NCBI GenBank assembly: GCA_023387655.1 | Contig: JAEWHR010000035.1 | Span: 1-51,039, forward strand | DNA: 51,039 nucleotides | Source of the DNA: Bacillota bacterium | GTDB lineage: Bacteria > Bacillota > Clostridia > Lachnospirales > Lachnospiraceae | Reading direction: 5' to 3' | Shown here: positions 15,342-23,554 of the stretch, piece by piece | Layout of the letters: each line of letters opens with the position of its first letter | Position numbering within the stretch: position 1 is the stretch's first letter | Translations under genes and position numbers: made by a program | The notes under the pieces: generated by a model | What the model was told of the DNA's origin: nothing | Database searches by the model: none | The model's input: only the letters and a program-made list of their open reading frames with translations

Positions 15342-16034
15342 ATGATTGGAATTATTGGTGCAATGGATGAGGAAGTAACTCAGTTAAAAAATAAAATGCA
15401 ACAAGTAACAATTACAAAAAAAGCTGGAATGGATTTTTATAGTGGAAACGTTGGGAATAAGGCCGTTGTCATCGTCCGTTCTGGAATAGGCAAAGTGAAT
15501 GCAGCAATCTGTACTCAAATTTTAGTAGATGAATTTCATGTCTCTGCTATCATCAATACAGGTATTGCTGGTTCTCTAAATAATGATATTAATATTGGTG
15601 ATATTGTGCTTTCAACGGATGCACTTCAGCATGATGTTGATGCAGTTGCATTTGGCTATGATGTTGGAGTAATTCCTCGTATGGAAACATCAATATTTAA
15701 AGCAGATGAAATGCTATTAACAAAAGCAGAACAACTATGTAAAACGGTAAATCCAGATATTTCTGTTTTTACAGGCCGTATAGTAACTGGTGATCAATTT
15801 ATTGCAAATAAAGACCAAAAAGAAAGACTAGTTTCTAGCTTTTCTGGTTTTTGTACTGAAATGGAAGGAGCTTCAATTGCTCAAGCAGCATACTTAAACC
15901 AAGTACCATTTTTAATTATTCGTGCCATTTCAGATAAGGCGGATAATAGTGCATCTGTTGATTACCCAACCTTCGAAGCTAAAGCTATTGAGCATACTGT
16001 AAAACTAGTATCAGCTTTAATTCCAGAGATTTAA
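15342..16034 (+). CDS. mtnN: 5'-Methylthioadenosine/S-adenosylhomocysteine nucleosidase
   Basis: Cleaves adenine from methylthioadenosine and S-adenosylhomocysteine, in methionine salvage and the activated methyl cycle. It has 230 residues, the usual length. The start at 15342 (MIGIIGAMDEEV) is chosen over 15330 because GGAGG lies six bases before it and it matches the family N-terminus. The catalytic Glu of the N-terminal motif (E11), the purine-contacting MEGAS and the catalytic Asp of IRAISDKAD are all present. It stands alone, with its own promoter, 105 bp before niaR. Confidence 0.95.
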   Translation: MIGIIGAMDEEVTQLKNKMQQVTITKKAGMDFYSGNVGNKAVVIVRSGIGKVNAAICTQILVDEFHVSAIINTGIAGSLNNDINIGDIVLSTDALQHDVDAVAFGYDVGVIPRMETSIFKADEMLLTKAEQLCKTVNPDISVFTGRIVTGDQFIANKDQKERLVSSFSGFCTEMEGASIAQAAYLNQVPFLIIRAISDKADNSASVDYPTFEAKAIEHTVKLVSALIPEI

Positions 16035-16139
16035 GTTTCAATACTTCTAAGTTGCGAAACTGCTAATCAATATTGTATTCACCTTTTGTGTATAAGTGTA
16101 CGCGACAAGCACGAATAATATGATAGAAAGGAAGAGCAT

Positions 16140-16652
16140 ATGGAGGGAAAGGAACGTCGAGAACAACTACTAAAGATACTAAATACAGCAGACACACCCA
16201 TACAAGGAAGTGTCCTTGCAAAGCAACTTGGCGTAAGTAGACAGGTAATCGTTCAAGATATTGCTCTATTACGAGCAGTGAATAAAAATATACTTTCTAC
16301 TACGAAAGGATATATTCTTTATTGTCAAGAACCAAAGAAAGTAAATCGTTGTTTTTATGTAAAACATACTACAGATCAAATCACAGATGAGCTAGGCTCT
16401 ATCGTTATGCATGGTGGAAAGATTCTTGATGTGATTGTTAGTCATGCTATTTATGGAACGATAGAAGCCGATTTAATCATCAATACCAAGCAAGATGTAG
16501 ACGATTTTGTTACTAAAGTAAAGCAAAAGCAAACAGTTCCATTAAAAGAGCTAACTGGAGGTAACCACTATCATACGGTAGAGGCAGATGACGAGAGTAC
16601 TTTAGACCGCATTGAAGCAGCATTAAGAGAAAAAGGTTATTTGATTGAGTAA
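16140..16652 (+). CDS. niaR: Niacin-responsive transcriptional repressor NiaR (HTH + 3H domain)
   Basis: A 170-residue regulator that in other Firmicutes represses NAD synthesis or niacin uptake genes when nicotinic acid is plentiful. Residues 5-60 are a winged helix (HTH_11), and 70-170 the 3H domain. His76, Glu84, His143 and His145 fall at the positions and spacings of the metal-binding residues known from the Thermotoga protein TM1602. AGAAAGGAAG precedes the start. The next gene, a membrane protein behind a 38-bp palindrome, is the obvious target. Confidence 0.9.
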   Translation: MEGKERREQLLKILNTADTPIQGSVLAKQLGVSRQVIVQDIALLRAVNKNILSTTKGYILYCQEPKKVNRCFYVKHTTDQITDELGSIVMHGGKILDVIVSHAIYGTIEADLIINTKQDVDDFVTKVKQKQTVPLKELTGGNHYHTVEADDESTLDRIEAALREKGYLIE

Positions 16653-16713
16653 CTATAGCATATCATTTGATTAAGTAAATATAGCATGTTTGAATGAGTA
16701 AATATAGCATGTA
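16641..16713 (+). repeat. Three degenerate direct repeats after niaR
   Basis: Units start at 16641 (the niaR 3' end), 16667 and 16690, each of the form TTGATTGAGTAA-CTATAGCAT with small changes, at 26 and 23 bp spacing. The third ends against the -35 box of the next gene. Confidence 0.7.
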
Positions 16714-16742
16714 TTGACATTTTTTCCTCTCTGTGATATATT
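16714..16742 (+). promoter_or_regulatory. Promoter of the PfoR-type transporter
   Basis: Perfect TTGACA (16714-16719), 17 bp, then TATATT (16737-16742). The transcript start is expected near 16749, inside the palindrome that follows. Confidence 0.75.
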
Positions 16743-16748
16743 TCTGTC

Positions 16749-16786
16749 AAGACAGCTGTGTATACAGATGTATACGCAGCTGTCTT
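16749..16786 (+). promoter_or_regulatory. 38-bp palindrome at the transcription start, likely NiaR operator
   Basis: Arms of 18 bases (16749-16766 and 16769-16786), with a single mismatch, meet across two bases. Part of it, CTGTC-AA-GACAG (16744-16755), is itself a palindrome. It begins at the predicted +1, where a bound repressor would block initiation. Binding by NiaR is inferred from position next to niaR. Confidence 0.65.
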
Positions 16787-16813
16787 TAATTTGTTTCTTG
16801 CCCTTGGAGGAGA

Positions 16814-17890
16814 ATGATGTCAAACATAAAAAAAATTCTTAATCGTATCTTTATTGAAGGACTAAGTGGAATGGCGCTTGGTCTATTTTCCACTTTAATT
16901 GTTGGTACAATCTTACAACAAATTTCAAAATTCATTGGTGGTACGATTGGTGATACCCTTTTTTTAATTAGTAAAATAGCTACTATTTTAACAGGCGCAG
17001 GAATTGGATGTGGTGTGGCCTATAAGTTTAAAGAATCACCACTGGTTTTATTATCTGCTGCCACCGCAGGTATGGTTGGTGCCTATGCTTCTAATATTTT
17101 AAGCGGTTCTCTTCTATTGCCTGACAGCGCTACGAAAGCTTTAGTATTTGAAACTCCTGGTGAACCACTAGGTGCATTTGTTGCTGCTTACATAGCGATT
17201 ACGGTTGGTCATCTAGTATCCGGAAAGACCAAGGTAGATATCCTTGTTACACCAATTGCCTCGATTGCCTCGGGTTCGCTTGCAGGATTATTGGTTGGTC
17301 CTACCATCTCTAATTTTATATCCGCTTTGGGTGAACTTATCAATTGGGGAACAGAAAGACAACCTATCCTTATGGGCATCATCGTTTCTGTTATCATGGG
17401 AATTGTACTAACTCTTCCAATTAGTTCTGCTGCCCTAGGTATTTCTCTAAAATTAGGGGGAATCGCCGCGGGTGCTGCTTGCATTGGTTGTTGTGCTAAT
17501 ATGATTGGATTTGCCGTTGCAAGTTATCGAGAGAATAAAATAGGTGGTTTGTTTGCACAAGGTGTGGGAACAAGTATGCTTCAGGTACCAAACATCGTTA
17601 AAAAACCAATCATCTGGTTACCAGCAATTATTACTAGTGCTATTTTAGGTCCTATCTCCGCACTCATTGGTATGACTAACAATCCGACAGGATCAGGAAT
17701 GGGTACTTCTGGATTAGTAGGGCAGTTTATGGCTTTTGATTCCATGGTACCAACCTTTGGAACTGCTGGTACTATTGGATTAATTATATTAATGCATTTT
17801 ATTTTACCCGCCGCTATCTCTCTTTTACTCTCTGAATTGATGCGTAAGAAAAACTGGATCAAATTTGGAGATATGAAATTGGATACCTAA
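16814..17890 (+). CDS. PfoR/EIIC-type membrane transporter, candidate niacin transporter
   Basis: A 358-residue integral membrane protein with about ten hydrophobic segments and many glycines, of the PTS_EIIC_2 / PfoR group (PF13303, COG3641). No other PTS parts are near, and no phosphorylation site is seen. Its place directly after niaR, with a consensus promoter overlapped by a long palindrome, suggests it imports nicotinate or a related precursor. A NiaR-controlled transporter type called NiaY has been proposed by comparative genomics; whether this is that family I cannot confirm. Two ATG codons stand in tandem; the second (16817) has better spacing from GGAGG. Confidence 0.8.
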   Translation: MMSNIKKILNRIFIEGLSGMALGLFSTLIVGTILQQISKFIGGTIGDTLFLISKIATILTGAGIGCGVAYKFKESPLVLLSAATAGMVGAYASNILSGSLLLPDSATKALVFETPGEPLGAFVAAYIAITVGHLVSGKTKVDILVTPIASIASGSLAGLLVGPTISNFISALGELINWGTERQPILMGIIVSVIMGIVLTLPISSAALGISLKLGGIAAGAACIGCCANMIGFAVASYRENKIGGLFAQGVGTSMLQVPNIVKKPIIWLPAIITSAILGPISALIGMTNNPTGSGMGTSGLVGQFMAFDSMVPTFGTAGTIGLIILMHFILPAAISLLLSELMRKKNWIKFGDMKLDT

Positions 17891-17930
17891 TAAACTCATT
17901 CTTTTCATAATATTTCATATAAAATAAGCA

Positions 17931-17975
17931 AGCACCAAACAGATTTCTTATTCCTTCTGTTTGGTGCTTCTTTTT
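17931..17975 (+). terminator. Terminator after the transporter gene
   Basis: A perfect 13-bp stem (AGCACCAAACAGA 17931-17943 with 17956-17968), a 12-base loop and a run of five T. Confidence 0.9.
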
Positions 17976-18097
17976 AATCAAGCATGGATTGATGTGTGAT
18001 TATATTATTCCTCATCTATCGGCATCTATTGATAGCGTACCTCATCCATAAGATATTTAATATTTGCCTTAGAATTAATCAACTATATAATGAATAC

Positions 18098-18649
18098 TTA
18101 TTGAAGATCATACTTCCACTCTCTAATTACTTCCCCATCCAAAGACTTAATTAAAAAAGTACTATCTTCGTAAATCATATAGCTGTTTTTATTGCCTTCC
18201 TTTGGAATTGATACGGATCCGGGATTTAAATACATGCCTCTCTCCATCTTACAGATTGCTTGCACATGTGTATGACCATGAATTAGAACATCTTTGTCGC
18301 TAATCGGTGGAAGCTTGTCTTCATGAAACAGGTGTCCATGGGTAGCAAAAATTGTGATTCCATCCACATAAAGTAGCAATGAGTCAGACATTACCGAAAA
18401 TTCCAATACCATCTGGTCAACTTCTGCCTCACAATTACCTCTCACGCATAGGATTTCATTTTTCTTTTCATTTAACATACGAATAACTTCCTTTGGATTA
18501 TATTCCATTGGTAAATCATTTCTTGGTCCGTGATATAGAAGATCACCAAGCAATATTAATTTCTCTGGTTGTTCCTTTTCAAAACATTTCATTAGTTTTT
18601 CACAGTAATAAGCAGAACCGTGAATATCGGATGCAAACATAAGTTTCAT
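18098..18649 (-). CDS. yfcE: YfcE-type metallophosphodiesterase
   Basis: A 183-residue calcineurin-like phosphodiesterase. Metal ligands are visible in order: D8 and H10 (SDIHG), D36 (GDLLYHGPRND), N72 (RGNCE), then the HGH and GHTH motifs towards the C-terminus. Members hydrolyse phosphodiesters in vitro and need manganese; the true substrate is unknown. The TTTTATATAT-free upstream region has AAGGAGGAC before the start. It is a single gene convergent with the niacin-linked transporter. Confidence 0.93.
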   Translation of the reverse strand: MKLMFASDIHGSAYYCEKLMKCFEKEQPEKLILLGDLLYHGPRNDLPMEYNPKEVIRMLNEKKNEILCVRGNCEAEVDQMVLEFSVMSDSLLLYVDGITIFATHGHLFHEDKLPPISDKDVLIHGHTHVQAICKMERGMYLNPGSVSIPKEGNKNSYMIYEDSTFLIKSLDGEVIREWKYDLQ

Positions 18650-18753
18650 AAGGTGTCCTCCTTGCTGTCTTTCTTTCTATTATCTTATAGAAGCAGGTTG
18701 CATTATGCAAGCAATTTTTAAAGATAAATTTGACAAGCTAAGTTTTACCAGCG

Positions 18754-18782
18754 TTGACCGATAGAAAAACTTATGCTAGAAT
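18754..18782 (+). promoter_or_regulatory. Promoter of the glycerophosphodiesterase gene
   Basis: TTGACC (18754-18759) and TAGAAT (18777-18782) are 17 bp apart, with a leader of about 100 bases. Confidence 0.5.
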
Positions 18783-18888
18783 TCAAATCACAACATGAAA
18801 AATTTCTTTTGGCATTAGAAATCGTGCCTTTGGTAAAACAATAAGAAAGGATGGGCCCAATTTAAATACATCGAAGGGCAAGACTACT

Positions 18889-19722
18889 ATGAATGTAATA
18901 ATTACATTACTTATAATACTGATTATTTTTATTCTTTTCGTGATTTTTCTGATCGCTCCAGGCAAATATCAAAAATCTATGGTTGCACCATTACAATATA
19001 AAAATTATGCACATCGTGGACTTCATAACAAATCAAAAACCATTCCTGAAAACTCTATGGCTGCATTTCGTAAAGCAGTAGAGCATGGTTACGGAATAGA
19101 ACTTGATATTCAGTTTACGAAAGACGAGCAAATCGTAGTTTTTCACGATGATAACCTAAGTCGCGTTTGTGGTATTGATAATCGCTTGGATTCCTATACC
19201 TATGAAGAACTGCGTCAATTTTCACTTTGCAACACAAACGAGCACATTCCACTTTTCATCGATGTCCTAAAAATGATTGATGGGAAAGTGCCTCTAATCG
19301 TAGAACTTAAAAATGGCCCAAAAAACAAATTACTTTGTGAAAAAACTTATGAAATCTTAAAGAATTATCATGGGGATTTCTGTGTAGAAAGCTTTCAACC
19401 ATTAATTGTTGCTTGGTTTAAAAAGAATGCACCAGAAATATTACGTGGACAGTTAAGTGCCGGACCAGAAGAATTCAAAAAGCAACTTACTAAGCTTCAG
19501 GCTTTCGCCATAAGCCGTGTCCTAACAAATATAGTTGCAAGACCTCACTTTATTGCTTATCATAAGAATAAGTCAGCATGGTTAGTAAAATTATCGGAAC
19601 TTTTGGGTGCTATTCCAGCAGTATGGACCATTCGAGATAATGATGATTCGGCATATTATGAGAAAACAAATGACATGGTTATTTTTGAATTCTATTCTCC
19701 AAAAGTAAATTATAAAAAATAA
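18889..19722 (+). CDS. Membrane-anchored glycerophosphodiester phosphodiesterase
   Basis: Hydrolyses glycerophosphodiesters from phospholipid or teichoic-acid turnover to glycerol-3-phosphate and an alcohol. It has 277 residues. Residues 3-23 are one membrane segment, so the catalytic domain is tethered, probably outside. Active-site residues of the GDPD barrel are present: H42-R43 (AHRGLH), E54-N55 (PENS), E71 and D73 (ELDIQ), and H86 (FHDDNL). The Ca-binding Glu of VELKNG also appears. It stands alone between its promoter and a strong terminator. Confidence 0.92.
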   Translation: MNVIITLLIILIIFILFVIFLIAPGKYQKSMVAPLQYKNYAHRGLHNKSKTIPENSMAAFRKAVEHGYGIELDIQFTKDEQIVVFHDDNLSRVCGIDNRLDSYTYEELRQFSLCNTNEHIPLFIDVLKMIDGKVPLIVELKNGPKNKLLCEKTYEILKNYHGDFCVESFQPLIVAWFKKNAPEILRGQLSAGPEEFKKQLTKLQAFAISRVLTNIVARPHFIAYHKNKSAWLVKLSELLGAIPAVWTIRDNDDSAYYEKTNDMVIFEFYSPKVNYKK

Positions 19723-19734
19723 ATTTCCATTATT

Positions 19735-19788
19735 AAGAAAGATCACAACATATTAAACTTGGATATGTTGAGATCTTTCTTATTTTTT
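19735..19788 (+). terminator. Terminator after the glycerophosphodiesterase gene
   Basis: A 19-bp stem with one mismatch (19735-19753 with 19763-19781), a nine-base loop and six T. Confidence 0.92.
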
Positions 19789-19881
19789 ATAATCTACTAA
19801 AAACATATATAAACAATGTCCCCATTAGCTAAGCTAATAGCTAATTCAACTTGTGTCATGCCTATGATTTTGTATAACCTC

Positions 19882-20742
19882 TTACCAATCTCCACTAATA
19901 ATAGGAGTTGCTAGATAGATTTTAGTTGAATCATTCTCCTCATCATAACTCATAGCAACTTGTACGTTAATTTTATTCCCATCTACTTTAATGTATTCAT
20001 CTAATAATCCTGTATACGCATAGATGGTATATAAATCATCCTGTCGATTTTCAAATACAACGGCTCCATTCAAACTATCTATCATACGGTCTGCCATTTT
20101 ATTTTTTGTTTCAAGTAATAAATTACCTGCAAATGCTCCGCTAAACTGTAAGGTTGTATTCATATTGTTTTGTGTAACTTTTATCTTTTCAAACAATGAC
20201 TTTATTATCTTTTGATACTCCAAAATATCATTATTTGCATCTTCATAAATTGTTAAGCGTACCATCACATATTGAGTTACCCCAGAAGCTTTTTCTGAAC
20301 TTTGTGCGAATGCATCCACAGAGCTATTGCCATTCACTGTAACTACTTTAATCGTTGTCTTTGCTCTTTTTGCTTCTCTTACAAATACAGTTTCTTTCCG
20401 TTCTGTTGTCTCATAGTTTTTCGCTTGCTGATCAAATCGTATTCCTAATCCATTGGAAAGAAAGGAAATTAACGATAGTTTATCCTCCTGTGTTAAGTAC
20501 TGATTCCCATATTTCGCTGTTATCTCCAAAGTACTTTCCATTAATCCGGAATTCGTATTCATAAAAGCTCCGATGATATCTCCATCCTTCATAAATACTT
20601 TATTCGCAACGATTTGTGCCCCAACAGCAGTCCATAATAACATAACTACTGCAACTAGAAAACGCATCTTTTTATGCCTAAGAACTTCTCTTATCGGTAT
20701 ATATCTACTTTTTTTATCATAGCTATATTGAAAATTTCGCAT
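19882..20742 (-). CDS. ywmB: YwmB family TATA-box-binding-like protein
   Basis: A 286-residue protein of the YwmB family (DUF1779), of unknown biochemical role. Residues about 25-43 are one membrane segment, so most of it lies outside the cell membrane. The rest alternates beta and helix as in the TBP-like fold assigned to the Bacillus protein. The start at 20742 has TGGAGG eight bases upstream; the frame is open to 20823, but that would overlap atpC. Position right after atpC matches Bacillus, where ywmB lies near the atp operon and a spore-gene region. A hairpin hides its ribosome site (20749-20789). Confidence 0.85.
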   Translation of the reverse strand: MRNFQYSYDKKSRYIPIREVLRHKKMRFLVAVVMLLWTAVGAQIVANKVFMKDGDIIGAFMNTNSGLMESTLEITAKYGNQYLTQEDKLSLISFLSNGLGIRFDQQAKNYETTERKETVFVREAKRAKTTIKVVTVNGNSSVDAFAQSSEKASGVTQYVMVRLTIYEDANNDILEYQKIIKSLFEKIKVTQNNMNTTLQFSGAFAGNLLLETKNKMADRMIDSLNGAVVFENRQDDLYTIYAYTGLLDEYIKVDGNKINVQVAMSYDEENDSTKIYLATPIISGDW

Positions 20743-20748
20743 AATAAA

Positions 20749-20789
20749 ACCTCCATTCCTTTTTTTGATTATTGCCAAGAAATGGAGGT
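20749..20789 (-). promoter_or_regulatory. Hairpin sequestering the ywmB ribosome site
   Basis: On the minus strand ACCTCCATT (20781-20789) pairs perfectly with AATGGAGGT (20749-20757), with three more pairs beyond one mismatch. The right arm is the ribosome-binding site itself, six bases before the ATG. A short T-rich tail follows, so it could also act as a weak attenuator after atpC. Confidence 0.65.
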
Positions 20790-20794
20790 CTATT

Positions 20795-21214
20795 CTATTT
20801 GTGATACTTTTCTGCAACTTCAATACGCAATAGGGATCTTCGAAGTGCCATTTCGGCTCTAGTCTCGTTGATATTGCCTTCTGCTCCCTTTAAGCGTCTT
20901 TCTGCTCTTAATTTTGCTTCTTTCGCACGATTTAAGTCAATTTCCTCCGGCCACTCACACGATTCAGCAAGTATCGTTACCTTATCTCCAAGGATTTCAA
21001 TGAATCCATCATGAAGAGCTGCGATACGTTCATCACTCCCATTTTTAATTCGAAGAATTCCTGGAGTTAGGATTGCAGTTAGTGGAATGTGATGTTTTAA
21101 GATACCCATCTCACCTTCTGTCGTCTTTATTTCAATCATATCCGTCTCTCCGTCAAAGAAGATGCGATCAGGAGAGATTACCTGTAACTTAAATTCTTTA
21201 CTGTTATCTGCCAT
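20795..21214 (-). CDS. atpC: ATP synthase epsilon subunit
   Basis: The F1 central-stalk subunit that, with gamma, links c-ring rotation to catalysis and can inhibit ATP hydrolysis. It has 139 residues, the usual length. The N-terminal beta-sandwich holds the conserved GEMGILKHHIPL, and the C-terminal helical hairpin (about 90-139) is rich in Arg and Glu. It is the last gene of the atp operon, nine bases after atpD. Confidence 0.96.
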   Translation of the reverse strand: MADNSKEFKLQVISPDRIFFDGETDMIEIKTTEGEMGILKHHIPLTAILTPGILRIKNGSDERIAALHDGFIEILGDKVTILAESCEWPEEIDLNRAKEAKLRAERRLKGAEGNINETRAEMALRRSLLRIEVAEKYHK

Positions 21215-21223
21215 CTTCCTCTC

Positions 21224-22642
21224 CTACTTGTTTGCTTTCACTCTTGCAAGTACATCATCAATATTACCTGCATTCAAGAAGTAGCTTTCCGGAATGTCAT
21301 CATGCTTGCCTTCAATAATTTCTCTGAATCCTTGAATCGTTTCAGAAACAGGAACATAACGTCCAGGAAGACCTGTAAACTGCTCTGCAACGTGGAATGG
21401 CTGCGATAAAAATCTTTGAACTTTTCTTGCTCTCGCAACTAAAAGTTTTTCATCCTCTGATAACTCATCCATACCAAGGATAGCGATGATATCCTGAAGT
21501 TCTTTATATCTTTGAAGAATCTCTTGTACATCACGTGCTACCTTGTAATGCTCTTCTCCTACTATTCTTGGATCAAGTATTCGTGAGGATGACTCAAGTG
21601 GATCAACCGCAGGGTAGATACCTAACTCAACAATAGAACGAGAAAGTACAGTTGTTGCATCAAGGTGAGCAAACGTTGTTGCAGGAGCTGGGTCAGTTAA
21701 ATCGTCCGCAGGAACGTAAACTGCCTGTACGGATGTAATAGAACCATTCTTAGTCGATGTGATACGCTCCTGAAGAGCACCCATCTCTGTCTGTAGTGTA
21801 GGCTGATAACCTACCGCACTTGGCATACGACCAAGGAGCGCAGACACTTCAGAACCAGCTTGAGTAAAACGGAAAATGTTATCAATAAAAAGTAGAACAT
21901 CTTTTCCTGACTTATCACGGAAATATTCCGCCATTGTAAGACCTGTTAGACCTACTCTCATTCTAGCTCCTGGTGGCTCGTTCATCTGACCAAACACCAT
22001 TGTAGTCTTATTGATAACACCAGAATCTATCATTTCGTAGTAAAGGTCATTACCCTCTCTTGTTCTTTCACCTACACCGGTAAATACAGAATATCCACCA
22101 TGCTCAGTCGCAATGTTAGTGATAAGTTCCTGTATTAATACGGTTTTACCTACTCCAGCACCACCGAATAATCCAATCTTACCACCTTTTTGATATGGAC
22201 ATAAAAGGTCAACTACTTTAATACCAGTTTCTAACATTTCCGTCTGGGTAGACTGATCTTCAAATGCAGGTGCCTTTCTGTGAATTGGATAATAATCTAC
22301 GTCCTTTGGTGGCTCCTTCTCATCGATTGGATTACCAAGAACATTAAACATACGACCTAGTGTATTTTCACCAACTGGTACACTGATTGGAGCACCTGTT
22401 CCTTGTGCTTCCATACCACGTACCAATCCATCGGTAGGTCCCATTGCGATACAACGAACGGTATCATCACCTAAGTGCTGCGCAACTTCAACCACCAAGG
22501 TATCACCATCGTTCTTCTTTATCTTAACCGCTTCGTATATCTCTGGAAGTTTGGCCTCCTCGAATTTGATATCGAGTACGGCACCGATAATTTGAGTGAT
22601 CTTACCTAAGCCTGATTTCGACTTATTATTACTATCTGCCAA
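21224..22642 (-). CDS. atpD: ATP synthase beta subunit
   Basis: Catalytic subunit of F1. It has 472 residues. The Walker A loop GGAGVGKT is at 160-167, followed by the GERTREG Glu that activates water, and the Walker B region VLLFIDNIF. The DELSEED lever is DELSEDE here. It follows atpG by 18 bp in the atp operon. Confidence 0.98.
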   Translation of the reverse strand: MADSNNKSKSGLGKITQIIGAVLDIKFEEAKLPEIYEAVKIKKNDGDTLVVEVAQHLGDDTVRCIAMGPTDGLVRGMEAQGTGAPISVPVGENTLGRMFNVLGNPIDEKEPPKDVDYYPIHRKAPAFEDQSTQTEMLETGIKVVDLLCPYQKGGKIGLFGGAGVGKTVLIQELITNIATEHGGYSVFTGVGERTREGNDLYYEMIDSGVINKTTMVFGQMNEPPGARMRVGLTGLTMAEYFRDKSGKDVLLFIDNIFRFTQAGSEVSALLGRMPSAVGYQPTLQTEMGALQERITSTKNGSITSVQAVYVPADDLTDPAPATTFAHLDATTVLSRSIVELGIYPAVDPLESSSRILDPRIVGEEHYKVARDVQEILQRYKELQDIIAILGMDELSEDEKLLVARARKVQRFLSQPFHVAEQFTGLPGRYVPVSETIQGFREIIEGKHDDIPESYFLNAGNIDDVLARVKANK

Positions 22643-22660
22643 TTATTTGTCACTCCTTTT

Positions 22661-23536
22661 CTAATTAATAGCATTCGCACCGGCGATAATCTCCGTTAAC
22701 TCCTGTGTAATCGAACTCTGACGAGCACGATTGTACTTAAGGGATAAATCAGAAATCATATCATCTGCGTTATTTGTAGCAGAATCCATAGCTTGCATTC
22801 TTGCACCGTTTTCACTTGCAAGAGCCTGTACTAAGGCGCCGTAGATAAGGCTGTTAATGTATTTTGGGATAATCAGATTCAATGCTTCTTCTGCTGCTGG
22901 CTCATAATTCATAAGAGTCAGACGCTCATTTAAATCCTCTGTATTATCACTCTCCCGTAATGTCGCATCCACATCTACTGGTAATAACTTTATTAAAGTC
23001 GGTATATGACTTACTGTATTCTTAAACGATGTATAGGCAAGGTAGATTTCACCTACCTCATCTGCTACAAAGGCATCAAGTACAGCTTTACCTATTTCAA
23101 TAGCATCTTTATAAATCGGTGCATTCATTACTTCCGAATAGTCTTTTGCAATTTGGTATCCTCTTCTTGCTAATGCTTCTTTCCCTTTACGCCCTACGGC
23201 ATAAATAACAGCATCCTCCTTTTTAATATCACTACCCATAACGAGTTTTAAGATATTGGAGTTATAACCACCTGCTAGACCACGATTGGAGGAAATTACA
23301 ATAATCGCCTTTTTATTAGATTTACCTGCTGATAGATAAGGATGTGATATATTACCGGATTTACGAAGCATGGATAGTACAGTATCATACATATGGTCAA
23401 AGTAAGGTTTCGCATTCTCAGCTCTTGTTCTTGCTTTTTGTAACTTCACTGTAGAAACTAACTTCATGGCCTTCGTAATCTGTCCGGTGCTTTGAATACT
23501 TTCCTTACGCCTTTTTATATCTCTCATTGAGGCCAT
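22661..23536 (-). CDS. atpG: ATP synthase gamma subunit
   Basis: Rotating central shaft of F1. It has 291 residues. The N-terminal helix MASMRDIKRRKESIQSTGQI and the C-terminal helix with NADDMISDLSLKYNRARQ form the coiled coil inside the alpha-beta hexamer; both match the family well. It lies 18 bp after atpA. Confidence 0.97.
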   Translation of the reverse strand: MASMRDIKRRKESIQSTGQITKAMKLVSTVKLQKARTRAENAKPYFDHMYDTVLSMLRKSGNISHPYLSAGKSNKKAIIVISSNRGLAGGYNSNILKLVMGSDIKKEDAVIYAVGRKGKEALARRGYQIAKDYSEVMNAPIYKDAIEIGKAVLDAFVADEVGEIYLAYTSFKNTVSHIPTLIKLLPVDVDATLRESDNTEDLNERLTLMNYEPAAEEALNLIIPKYINSLIYGALVQALASENGARMQAMDSATNNADDMISDLSLKYNRARQSSITQELTEIIAGANAIN

Positions 23537-23554
23537 AGCTTCACACCCTCTCTA

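Noticed and set aside
17209..17862. Two antisense frames opposite the transporter
   Set aside because: Low-complexity Ile/Pro composition typical of the reverse of membrane-protein genes.
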